Shown piece by piece: positions 27,601 through 35,934 of a stretch of 64,000 bases of DNA. Each line of letters opens with the position of its first letter. Positions within the stretch are counted from its first letter, which is position 1. The position numbers and the translations under genes were made by a program. The stretch spans positions 12,524,001-12,588,000 of the forward strand of contig OU612068.1 of the NCBI GenBank assembly GCA_914767715.1, written 5' to 3'. The notes beneath the pieces were generated by a model. That model ran no database searches. It saw only the letters and a list, made by a program, of their open reading frames with translations, and was not told the origin of the DNA. The stretch comes from Membranipora membranacea. Taxonomy: Eukaryota > Bryozoa > Gymnolaemata > Cheilostomatida > Membraniporidae.

Positions 27601-28330
27601 CTGCAAACCGTTTGGCTCTGCGGCTTTTCACTCTCCGTCAGCATCCGTTTTAATTAGGGTCACTTTTGCTAAAAAAAAACATGCCAAACGGTAGCATTGA
27701 AAAATAAAAACTCTGTTGGATTCTTATCAAACTCCGACCAGTTCAAGCTCTTATTGGCCTCATTCAAACCACATAATATTGGAATCCTCTGATTAACTGG
27801 TGGGTCGTAACGCTGACTTGAAGTTTCAAAAATTATACCAAGGGAGGGTATCAAGGTTTTTTTTCGCCGAGATCAAAAAATAGATTCGCTTCAAACCTAC
27901 CTCATAGGGAGGAGCAACTCCTGCTCATCTCGACTCTGCAGACCGTTTGGCTCTGCGGATTTTCACTCTCCGTCAACGTCCGTTTTAATTAGGGTCACTT
28001 TTGCTAAAAAAAAAACATGCCAAACGGCAGCATTGAAAAATTAAAACTTTGTTGGATTCTTATCAAACTCCGACCAGTTCAAGCTCTTATTGGCCTCATT
28101 CAAACTGTCGAATATTGGAATCCTCTGATTAACTGGTGGGTCATAACGCTGACTTGAAGTTTCAAAAAGTATACCAAGGGAGGGTATCACGGTTTTTTTT
28201 AGCCGAGATCAAAAAATAGATTCGCTTCAAACCGCCCTCATAGGGAGGAGCAACTCCTCCTCATCTCGAATCTGCAAACCGTTTGGCTCTGCGGCTTCTC
28301 ACTCTCCGTCAGCATCCGTTTTAATTAGGG
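27420..28330 (+). repeat. Dimer-spaced duplicate of the AACCGCCCTC monomer (671 bp)
   Basis: The string of markers CTGTCGAATATTGG, AAAAAGTATACC, TTTTAGCCGAG, AACCGCCCTC, CTCCTCCTC and CAGCATCC occurs at about 27,430-27,650 and again at about 28,100-28,310. The intervening unit has ACATAATATTGG with GGTCGTAACG and a private CGTCAACGTCC. Confidence 0.82.
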
Positions 28331-29550
28331 TCACTTTTGCTAAAAAAAAACATGCCAAATTGCAGCATTGAAAAATAAAAACTCTGTTGGATTCTTATCA
28401 AACTCCGACCAGTTCAAGCTCTTATTGGCCTCATTCAAACCGCAGAATATTGGAATCCTCTGATTAACTGGTGGGTCATCACGCTGACTTGAAGTTTCGA
28501 AAATTATACCAAGGGAGGATATCACGGTTTTTTTTCGCCGAGATCAAAAAATAGATTCGCTTCAAACCTACCTCATAGGGAGGAGCAACTCCTGGTCATC
28601 TCGAATCTGCAAACCGTTTGGCTCTGCGGCTTTTCACTCTCCGTCAGTGTCCGTTTTAATTAGGGTCACTTTTGCTAAAAAAAAACATGCCAAACGGCAG
28701 CATTGAAAAATTAAAACTCTGTTGGATTCTTATCAAACTCCGACCAGTTCAAGCTCTTAGTGGCCTCATTCGAACCGCAGAATATTGGAATCCTCTGATT
28801 AACTGGTGGGTCATAACGCTGACTTGAAGTTTCAAAAATTATACCAAGGGAGGGTATCACGGTTTTTTTTTCGTTGAGATCAAAAAATAGATTCGCTTCA
28901 AACCTACTTCATAGGGAGGAGCAACTCCTGCTCATCTCGAATCTGCAAACCGTTTGGCTCTGCGGCTTTTCACTCTCCGTCAGTGTCCGTTTTAATTAGG
29001 GTCACTTTTGCTAAAAAAAAAACATGCCAAGCGGCAGCATTGAAAAATTAAAACTCTGTTGGATTCTTATCAAACTCCGACCAGTTCAAGCTCTTATTGG
29101 CCTCATTCAAACCGCAGAATATTGGAATCCTCTGATTAACTGGTGGGTCATAACGCTGACTTGAAGTTTCAAAAATTATACCAAGGGAGGGTATCACGGT
29201 TTTTTTTCGCCGAGATCAAAAAATAAATTCGCTTCAAACCTACCTCATAGGGAGGAGCAACTCCTGGTCATCTCGAATCTGCAAACCGTTTGGCTCTGCG
29301 GATTTTCACTCTCCGTCAGCGTCCGTTTTAATTAGGGTCACTTTTGCTAAAAAAAAAACATGCCAAACGGCAGCATTGAAAAATAAAAACTCTGTTGGAT
29401 TCTTATCAAAATCCGACCAGTTCAAGCTCTTATTGGCCTCATTCAAACTGCAGAATATTGGAATCCTCTGATTAACTGGTGGGTCATAACGCTGACTTGA
29501 AGTTTCAAAAATTATACCGAGGGAGGGTATCACAGTTTTTTTTCGCCGAG
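27960..29550 (+). repeat. 1.6-kb block, copy 1 of 3
   Basis: The ordered markers are AAAAAGTATACC, AACCGCCCTC, CTCCTCCTC, GGCTTCTCAC, CCAAATTGCAG, GGGAGGATATCACGG, TTAGTGGCCTCATTCG, CGTTGAGATC, CCAAGCGG, AAATAAATTC and GCGGATTTTCAC. The series recurs at about 31,650-33,240 (offset 3,691 bp) and about 49,770-51,360 (offset from this copy about 21,800 bp). CCAAATTGCAG is the clearest tag, at 28,336, 32,046 and 50,155 (GCACC in the last). Confidence 0.87.
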
Positions 29551-30540
29551 ATCAAAAAATAAATTCGCTTCAAACCTACCTCATAGGGAGGAGCAACTCC
29601 TGGTCATCTCGAATCTGCAAACCGTTTGGCTCTGCGGATTTTCACTCTCCGTCAGCGTCCGTTTTAATTAGGGTCACTTTTGCTAAAAAAAAACATGCCA
29701 AACGGCAGCATTGAAAAATAAAAACTCTGTTGGATTCTTATCAAACTCCGACCAGTTCAAGCTCTTATTGGCCTCATTCAAACTGCAGAATATTGGAATC
29801 CTCTGATTAACTGGTGGGTCATAACGCTGACTTGAAGTTTCAAAAATTACACCAAGGGAGGGTATCACGGTTTTTTTTCGCCGAGATCAAAAAATAGATT
29901 CGCTTCAAACCTACCTCATAGGGAGGAGCAACTCCTGCTCATCTCGAATCTGCAAACTGTTTGGCTCTGCGGCTTTTCACTCTCCGTCAGTGTCCGTTTT
30001 AATTAGGGTCACTTTTGCTAAAAAAAAAACATGCCAAACGGCAGCATTGAAAAATTAAAACTCTGTTGGATTCTTATCAAACTCCGACCAGTTCAAGCTC
30101 TTATTGGCCACATTCAAATTGCACAATATTGGAATCCTCTGATTAACTGGTGGGTCATAACGCTGACTTGAAGTTTCAAAAATTATACCAAGGGAGGGTA
30201 TCACGGTTTTTTTTCGCCGAGATCAAAAAATAAATTCGCTTTAAACCTACCTCATAGGGAGGAGCAACTACTGGTCATCTCGAATCTGCAAACCGTTTGG
30301 CTCTGCGGATTATCACTCTCCGTCAGCGTCCGTTTTAATTAGGGTCACTTTTGCTAAAAAAAAACATGCCAAACGGCAGCATTGAAAAATAAAAACTCTG
30401 TTGGATTCTTATCAAACTCCGACCAGTTCAAGCTCTTATTGGCCTCATTCAAACTGCAGAATATTGGAATCCTCTGATTAACTGGTGGGTCATAACGCTG
30501 ACTTGAAGTTTCAAAAATTATACCAAGGGAGGGTATCACG
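29550..30540 (+). repeat. Three monomers, partly re-used in the 10-mer block
   Basis: Units with ATTACACC, then CACATTCAAATTGCACAATATTGG, then GCTTTAAACC with CAACTACTGGTC and GGATTATCAC (30,107-30,315), reappear in this order at 40,173-40,380, 43,527-43,735 and 47,216-47,420. They are therefore an older copy of part of the later 10-/11-mer. Confidence 0.8.
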
Positions 30541-31210
30541 GTTTTTTTTCGCCGAGATCAAAAAATAGATTCGCTTCAAACCTACCTCATAGGGAGGAGC
30601 AACTCCTGCTCATCTCGAATATGCAAACCGTTTGGCTCTGCGGCTTTTCACTCTCCGTCAGCGTCCGTTTTAATTAGGGTCACTTTTGCTAAAAAAAAAG
30701 ATGCCAAATGGCAGCATTGAAAAATAAAAACTCTGTTGGATTCTCATGATACTCCAACCAGTTCAAGCTCTTATTGGCCTCATTCAAACTGCAGAATATT
30801 GGAATCCTCTGATTAACTGGTGGGTCATAACGCTGACTTGAAGTTTCAAATATTATACCAAGGGAGGGTATCACGGTTTTTTTTCGCCGAGATCAAAAAA
30901 TAGATTCGCTTCAAACCTACCTCATAGGGAGGAGCAACTCCTGCTCATCTCGAATATGCAAACCGTTTGGCTCTGCGGCTTTTCACTCTCCGTCAGCGTC
31001 CGTTTTAATTAGGGTCACTTTTGCTAAAAAAAAAAGATGCCAAATGGCAGCATTGAAAAATAAAAACTCTGTTGGATTCTCATGATACTCCAACCAGTTC
31101 AAGCTCTTATTGGCCTCATTCAAACTGCAGAATATTGGAATCCTCTGATTAACTGGTGGGTCATAACGCTGACTTGAAGTTTCAAAAAATATACCAAGGG
31201 AGGGTATCAC
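30540..31210 (+). repeat. Adjacent duplicated monomers (336 bp)
   Basis: Two neighbouring units share rare changes seen together nowhere else: CGAATATGCAAACC (30,617 and 30,952), AGATGCCAAATGGC (30,699 and 31,035) and CTCATGATACTCCAACC (30,743 and 31,079). This is a single-monomer duplication, the smallest class of exchange product in the window. Confidence 0.9.
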
Positions 31211-31649
31211 GGTTTTTTTTCGCCGAGATCAAAATATAGATTCGCTTCAAACCTACCTCATAGGGAGGAGCAACTCCTGCTCATCTCGAATCTGCAAACC
31301 GTTTGGCTCTGCGGCTTTTCACTCTCCGTCAGTGTCCGTTTTAATTAGGGTCACTTTTGCTAAAAAAAAACATGCCAAGCGGCAGCATTGAAAAATTAAA
31401 ACTCTGTTGGATTCTTATCAAACTCCGACCAGTTCAAGCTCTTATTGGCCTCATTCAAACCGCAGAATATTGGAATCCTCTGAATAACTGGTGGGTCATA
31501 ACGATGACTTGAAGTTTCAAAAATTATACCAAGGGAGGGTATCACGGTTTTTTTTCGCCGAGATCAAAAAATAAATTCGCTTCAAACCTACCTCATAGGG
31601 AGGAGCAACTCCTGGTCATCTCGAATCTGCAGAACGTTTGGCTCTGCGG

Positions 31650-33240
31650 ATTTTCACTCTCCGTCAGCGTCCGTTTTAATTAGGGTCACTTTTGCTAAAA
31701 AAAAAACATGCCAAACGACAGCATTGAAAAATAAAAACTCTGTTGGATTCTTATCAAACTCCGACCAGTTCAAGCTCTTATTGGCCTCATTCAAACTGTC
31801 GAATATTGGAATCCTCTGATTAACTGGTGGGTCATAACGCTGACTTGAAGTTTCAAAAAGTATACCAAGGGAGGGTATCACGGTTTTTTTTAGCCGAGAT
31901 CAAAAAATAGATTCGCTTCAAACCGCCCTCATAGGGAGGAGCAACTCCTCCTCATCTCGAATCTGCAAACCGTTTGGCTCTGCGGCTTCTCACTCTCCGT
32001 CAGCATCCGTTTTAATTAGGGTCACTTTTGCTAAAAAAAAACATGCCAAATTGCAGCATTGAAAAATAAAAACTCTGTTGGATTCTTATCAAACTCCGAC
32101 CAGTTCAAGCTCTTATTGGCCTCATTCAAACCGCAGAATATTGGAATCCTCTGATTAACTGGTGGGTCATCACGCTGACTTGAAGTTTCAAAAATTAGAC
32201 CAAGGGAGGATATCACGGTTTTTTTTCACCGAGATCAAAAAATAGATTCGCTTCAAACCTACCTCATAGGGAGGAGCAACTCCTGGTCATCTCGAATCTG
32301 CAAACCGTTTGGCTCTGCGGCTTTTCACTCTCCGTCAGTGTCCGTTTTAATTAGGGTCACTTTTGCTAAAAAAAAACATGCCAAACGGCAGCATTGAAAA
32401 ATTAAAACTCTGTTGGATTCTTATCAAACTCCGACCAGTTCAAGCTCTTAGTGGCCTCATTCGAACCGCAGAATATTGGAATCCTCTGATTAACTGGTGG
32501 GTCATAACGCTGACTTGAAGTTTCAAAAATTATACCAAGGGAGGGTATCACGGTTTTTTTTCGCCGAGATCAAAATATAGATTCGCTTCAAACCTACCTC
32601 ATAGGGAGGAGCAACTCCTGCTCATCTCGAATCTGCAAACCGTTTGGCTCTGCGGCTTTTCACTCTCCGTCAGTGTCCGTTTTAATTAGGGTCACTTTTG
32701 CTAAAAAAAAACATGCCAAGCGGCAGCATTGAAAAATTAAAACTCTGTTGGATTCTTATCAAACCCCGACCAGTTCAAGCTCTTATTGGCCTCATTCAAA
32801 CCGCAGAATATTGGAATCCTCTGATTAACTGGTGGGTCATAACGATGACTTGAAGTTTCAAAAATTATACCAAGGGAGGGTATCACGGTTTTTTTTCGCC
32901 GAGATCAAAAAATAAATTCGCTTCAAACCTACCTCATAGGGAGGAGCAACTCCTGGTCATCTCGAATCTGCAGACCGTTTGGCTCTGCGGATTTTCACTC
33001 TCCGTCAGCGTCCGTTTTAATTAGGGTCACTTTTGCTAAAAAAAAAACATGCCAAACGGCAGCATTGAAAAATAAAAACTCTGTTGGATTCTTACCAAAC
33101 TCCGACCAGTTCAAGCTCTTATTGGCCTCATTCAAACTGTCGAATATTGGAATCCTCTGATTAACTGGTGGGTCATAACGCTGACTTGAAGTTTCAAAAA
33201 TTATACCAAGGGAGGGTATCACAGTTTTTTTTCACCGAGA
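31650..33240 (+). repeat. 1.6-kb block, copy 2 of 3
   Basis: This matches 27,960-29,550 at an offset of 11 monomers (3,691 bp). It differs at TTAGACC (32,197), CACCGAGATC (32,227) and, most tellingly, CGCCGAGATCAAAATATAG (32,560) where the other copies have CGTTGAGATC. One monomer first half therefore has a different source, consistent with patchy conversion. Confidence 0.85.
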
Positions 33241-33830
33241 TCAAAAAATAGATTCGCTTCAAACCTACCTCATAGGGAGGAGCAACTCCTGCTCATCTCG
33301 AATCTGCAAACCGTTTGGCTCTGCGGCTTTTCACTCTCCGTCAGCGTCCGTTTTAATTAGGGTCACTTTTGCTAAAAAAAAACATGCCAAACGGCAGCAT
33401 TGAAAAATTAAAACTCTGTTGGATTCTTATCAAACTCCGACCAGTTCAAGCTGTTATTGGCCACATTCAAATTGCATAATCTTGGAATCCTCTGATTAAC
33501 TGGTGGGTCATAACGCTAACTTGAAGTTTCAAAAATTATACCAAGGGAGGGTATCACGGTTTTTTTTCGCCGAGATCAAAAAATAAATTCGCTTCAAACC
33601 TACCTCATAGGGAGGAGCAACTCCTGGTCATCTCGAATCTGCAAACCGTTTGGCTCTGCGGATTTTCACTCTCCGTCAGCGTCCGTTTTAATTAGGGTCA
33701 CTTTTGCTAAAAAACAACATGCCAAACGGCAGCATTGAAAAATTAAAACTCTGTTGGATTCTTATCAAACTCCGACCAGTTCAAGCTCTTATTGGCCTCA
33801 TTCAAACTGCAGAATATTGGAATCCTCTGA
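33240..33830 (+). repeat. Units with ATAATCTTGG and AAAAACAAC, shared with the 10-/11-mer
   Basis: GCATAATCTTGG with ACGCTAACTTG (33,474-33,520), followed by a unit with AAAAACAACATGCC (33,711), recurs at 44,544-44,785 and 48,233-48,475. The first of these units alone recurs at 41,189. Only satellite sequence is present. Confidence 0.8.
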
Positions 33831-35170
33831 TTAACTGGTGGGTCATAACGCTGACTTGAAGTTTCAAAAATTATACCAAGGGAGGGTATCACGGTTTTTT
33901 TTTCGCCGAGATAAAAAAATAGATTCGCTTCAAACCTACCTCATAGGGAGGAGCAACTCCTGCTCATCTCGAATCTGCAAACCGTTTGGCTCTGCGGCTT
34001 TTCACTCTCCGTCAGTGTCCGTTTTAATTAGGGTCACTTTTGCTAAAAAAAAAACATGCCAAACGGCAGCATTGAAAAATTAAAACTCTGTTGGATTCTA
34101 ATCAAACTCCGACCAGTTCAAGCTCTTATTGGCCTAATTCAAATTGCAGAATATTGGAATCCTCTGATTAACTGGTGGGTCATAACGCTGACTTGAATTT
34201 TCAAAAATTATACCAAGGGAGGGTATCACGGTTTTTTTTCGCCGAGATCAAAAAATAGATTCGCTTCAAACCTACCTCATAGGGAGGAGCAACTCCTGCT
34301 CATCTCGAATCTGCAAACCGTTTGGCTCTGCGGCTTTTCATTCTCCGTCAGCGTCCGTTTTAATTAGGGTCACTTTTGCTAAAAAAAAACATGCCAAACG
34401 GCAGCATTGAAAAATTAAAACTCTGTTGGATTCTTATCAAACTCCGACCAGTTCAAGCTCTTATTGGCCTCATTCAAACTGCAGAATATTGGAATCCTCT
34501 GATTAACTGGTGGGTCATAACGCTGACTTGAAGTTTCAAAAATTATACCAAGGGAGGGTATCACGGTTTTTTTTCGCCGAGATAAAAAAATAGATTCGCT
34601 TCAAACCTACCTCATAGGGAGGAGCAACTCCTGCTCATCTCGAATCTGCAAACCGTTTGGCTCTGCGGCTTTTCACTCTCCGTCAGTGTCCGTTTTAATT
34701 AGGGTCACTTTTGCTAAAAAAAAAACATGCCAAACGGCAGCATTGAAAAATTAAAACTCTGTTGGATTCTAATCAAACTCCGACCAGTTCAAGCTCTTAT
34801 TGGCCTAATTCAAATTGCAGAATATTGGAATCCTCTGATTAACTGGTGGGTCATAACGCTGACTTGAATTTTCAAAAATTATACCAAGGGAGGGTATCAC
34901 GGTTTTTATTCGCTGCGATCAAAACATAGATTCGCTTCAAACCTACCTCATAGGGAGGAGCAACTCCTGCTCATCTCGAATCTGCAAACCGTTTGGCTCT
35001 GCGGCTTTTCACTCTCCGTCAGTGTCCGTTTTAATTAGGGTCACTTTTGCTCAAAAAAAAACATGCCAAACGGCAGCATTGAAAAATTAAACCTCTGTTG
35101 GATTCTTATCAAACTCCGACCAGGTCAAGCTCTTATTGGCCTCATACAAACCGCAGAAAATTGGAATCCT
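33830..35170 (+). repeat. Dimer duplication (about 670 bp)
   Basis: Two consecutive dimers share GAGATAAAAAAATAG (33,909 and 34,580), GGATTCTAATC (34,093 and 34,764), CCTAATTCAAATTGC (34,133 and 34,804) and ACTTGAATTTTC (34,190 and 34,862). The first has T9 in the T tract and the second T8. Confidence 0.88.
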
Positions 35171-35551
35171 CTGATTAACTGGTGGGTCATAACGCTGACT
35201 TGAAGTTTCAAAAATTATACCAAGGGAGGGTATCACGGTTTTTTTTCACCGAGATCAAAAAAGAGATTCGCTTCAAACCTACCTCATAGGGAGGAGCAAC
35301 TCCTGCTCATCTCGAATCTGCAAACCATTTGGCTCTGCGGCTTTTCACTCTCCGTCAGCGTCCGTTTTAATTAGGGTCACTTTTGCTAAAAAAAAACATG
35401 CCAAACGGCAGCATTAAAAAATTAAAACTCTGTTGGATTCTTATCAAACTTTGACCAGTTCAAGCTCTTATTGGCCTCATTCAAACCGCAGAATATTGGA
35501 ATCCTCTGATTAACTGGTGGGTCATCACGCTGACTTGAAGTTTCAAAAATT

Positions 35552-35568
35552 ATACCAAGGGAGGGTAT
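35552..35568. repeat. Short inverted repeat ATACC-7-GGTAT
   Basis: Arms of 5 bp flank the loop AAGGGAG. The element recurs in most monomers just upstream of the T tract. Variants break it in some copies, for example ATCCC or ACACC in the left arm and GGTGT, GGAAT or GGATAT in the right arm. It is weak and may simply be chance kept by homogenisation. Confidence 0.5.
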
Positions 35569-35573
35569 CACGG

Positions 35574-35581
35574 TTTTTTTT
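35574..35581 (+). repeat. Monomer T tract (T8 here, 7-9 in the array)
   Basis: A run of T follows CACGG and precedes CGCCGAGATC or CACCGAGATC in almost every unit. Length differences between otherwise identical higher-order copies show slippage: T9 near 39,264 against T8 at the matching place near 42,618. Three related units, near 57,041, 59,041 and 61,718, have the tract interrupted by G. Confidence 0.85.
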
Positions 35582-35626
35582 CGCCGAGATCAAAAAATAG
35601 ATTCGCTTCAAACCTACCTCATAGGG

Positions 35627-35643
35627 AGGAGCAACTCCTGCTC
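35627..35643. repeat. Compact G/C-rich hairpin element with two alternative stems
   Basis: AGGAG and CTCCT can pair around a CAA loop. Alternatively GAGCA and TGCTC can pair around ACTCC. The two stems overlap and exclude each other. The surrounding segment, from ACCTACC to CTCGAATCTGC, is among the least variable parts of the monomer by eye. Known changes are CTCCTGGTC, which removes the second stem but keeps the first, and rarer forms such as CTCCTCCTC, ACTACTGG and GGACCAACTCC. A binding site or a fold-back structure are both possible; the sequence proves neither. Confidence 0.5.
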
Positions 35644-35659
35644 ATCTCGAATCTGCAAA

Positions 35660-35743
35660 CCGTTTGGCTCTGCGGCTTTTCATTCTCCGTCAGCGTCCGT
35701 TTTAATTAGGGTCACTTTTGCTAAAAAAAAACATGCCAAACGG
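35660..35743. repeat. Monomer-internal 9-bp inverted repeat CCGTTTGGC / GCCAAACGG, 66-bp loop
   Basis: The left arm is at 35,660-35,668 and the right arm at 35,735-35,743. They are exact reverse complements, and the same geometry occurs in most of the 190 units. The right arm is itself part of a smaller hairpin, TGCC-AAAC-GGCA. Some copies carry CCATTTGGT in the left arm (near 39,015, 42,370 and 46,058) or CCAAGCGG in the right arm (near 18,640, 29,028 and 32,718). I found no compensating change in the partner arm, so selection on base pairing is not shown. Confidence 0.65.
35723..35731 (+). repeat. Monomer A tract (A9 here, about 7-10 in the array)
   Basis: A run of A lies between TTTTGCT and CATGCC. 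Its length is the main source of 1-bp differences in monomer length. Interrupted forms are shared by related units, for example AAAATAAAAC (near 19,299, 20,975 and 22,984) and AAAAACAAC (near 33,711, 44,781 and 48,470), and they serve as markers of common descent. Tract length also sets the frame in which minus-strand open frames end. Confidence 0.85.
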
Positions 35744-35754
35744 CAGCATTGAAA

Positions 35755-35760
35755 AATAAA
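35755..35760 (+). other. AATAAA / ATTAAA dimorphic site
   Basis: The monomer carries either GAAAAATAAAAACTC or GAAAAATTAAAACTC here, a single A/T difference at 35,758 in this copy. Both forms are common throughout the array. AATAAA and ATTAAA are the two commonest animal polyadenylation hexamers, but a match inside an A-rich stretch is weak evidence. On the minus strand the same base changes a TTA codon to a TAA stop in the main repeat-derived frame. Confidence 0.6.
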
Positions 35761-35770
35761 AACTCTGTTG

Positions 35771-35934
35771 GATTCTTATCATACTCCGACCAGTTCAAGC
35801 TCTTATTGGCCTCATTCAAACTGCAGAATATTGGAATCCTCTGATTAACTGGTGGGTCATAACGCTGACTTGAAGTTTCAAAAATTATACCAAGGGAGGG
35901 TATCACGGTTTTTTTTCGCCGAGATGAAAAAATA
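35771..35934 (+). repeat. Half-monomer B (164 bp), second part of the ancestral dimer
   Basis: This half runs from the second GATTC to the base before the next unit's first GATTC position, which is GATAC in this copy. It therefore crosses the conventional monomer boundary. It contains the landmark series shared with half A and, in its distal part, the T8 tract and the ATACC/GGTAT inverted repeat. It also carries the most variable word of the monomer, CTGCAG/CCGCAG/CTGTCG/TTGCAC, just before AATATTGG. At about 164-171 bp, each half is close to the DNA length of one chromatosome, so a two-nucleosome repeat is plausible but unproven. Confidence 0.6.

Larger units (their letters stand above)
35600..35770 (+). 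repeat. Half-monomer A (171 bp), first part of the ancestral dimer
   Basis: This half runs from the first GATTC to the base before the second. Landmarks shared with half B, with the offset to B, are GATTC (171), TCAAAC (171; TCATAC in B of this copy), CTCAT (170), CTGCA (168), TTGG (167) and GTCA (167). The block CTCATCTCGAATCTGCA corresponds to CTCATTCAAACTGCA in half B with two gaps. Half A also carries the G/C-rich hairpin element, the A tract and both arms of the long inverted repeat, which have no clear partner in half B. Common ancestry of the halves is inferred. Confidence 0.6.
35532..35866 (+). repeat. Representative near-consensus 335-bp monomer
   Basis: This unit is close to the consensus and serves as the reference for internal landmarks. 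In order it holds a small inverted repeat (35,552-35,568), a T8 tract (35,574-35,581), the first GATTC (35,600), a G/C-rich hairpin element (35,627-35,643), the left arm of a long inverted repeat (35,660-35,668), the words GTCAGCGTCC and TTAGGGTCA, an A9 tract (35,723-35,731), the right arm (35,735-35,743), AATAAA (35,755-35,760), the second GATTC (35,771), CTGCAG (35,821) and GGGTCATAACGCT at the end. Its private differences include CATTCTCC for CACTCTCC and TCATACTCC for TCAAACTCC. The start at GACTTGAAG is a convention, since a tandem repeat has no natural boundary. Confidence 0.9.

Noticed and set aside
33838-34083. Plus-strand frames of 60-81 codons beginning MGHNADL
   Set aside because: They start at GTG within GGTGGGTCAT, are open only when the T tract has a particular length (T9 in most cases), and run through the low-complexity tracts. 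Identical DNA with T8 closes them.
35580-35600. CENP-B box
   Set aside because: I looked for NTTCGNNNNANNCGGGN on both strands around TTCGCCGAGATC and in the CGCCGGGATC variants. The spacing of TTCG and CGGG does not fit.
35704-35709. TTAGGG telomere motif in each monomer
   Set aside because: It is a single hexamer per 335 bp within AATTAGGGTCA, with no tandem TTAGGG runs. It is not telomeric or interstitial telomeric DNA.
35755-35760. Functional polyadenylation signal
   Set aside because: AATAAA or ATTAAA lies in an A-rich run where it arises easily. There is no associated gene and no transcript evidence.
35791-35803. tRNA B-box-like word in CAGTTCAAGCTC (SINE or tRNA origin of the monomer)
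   Set aside because: GTTCAAGCT approaches GWTCRANNC but misses the final C, and no A box lies at a proper distance upstream. The resemblance is too slight.
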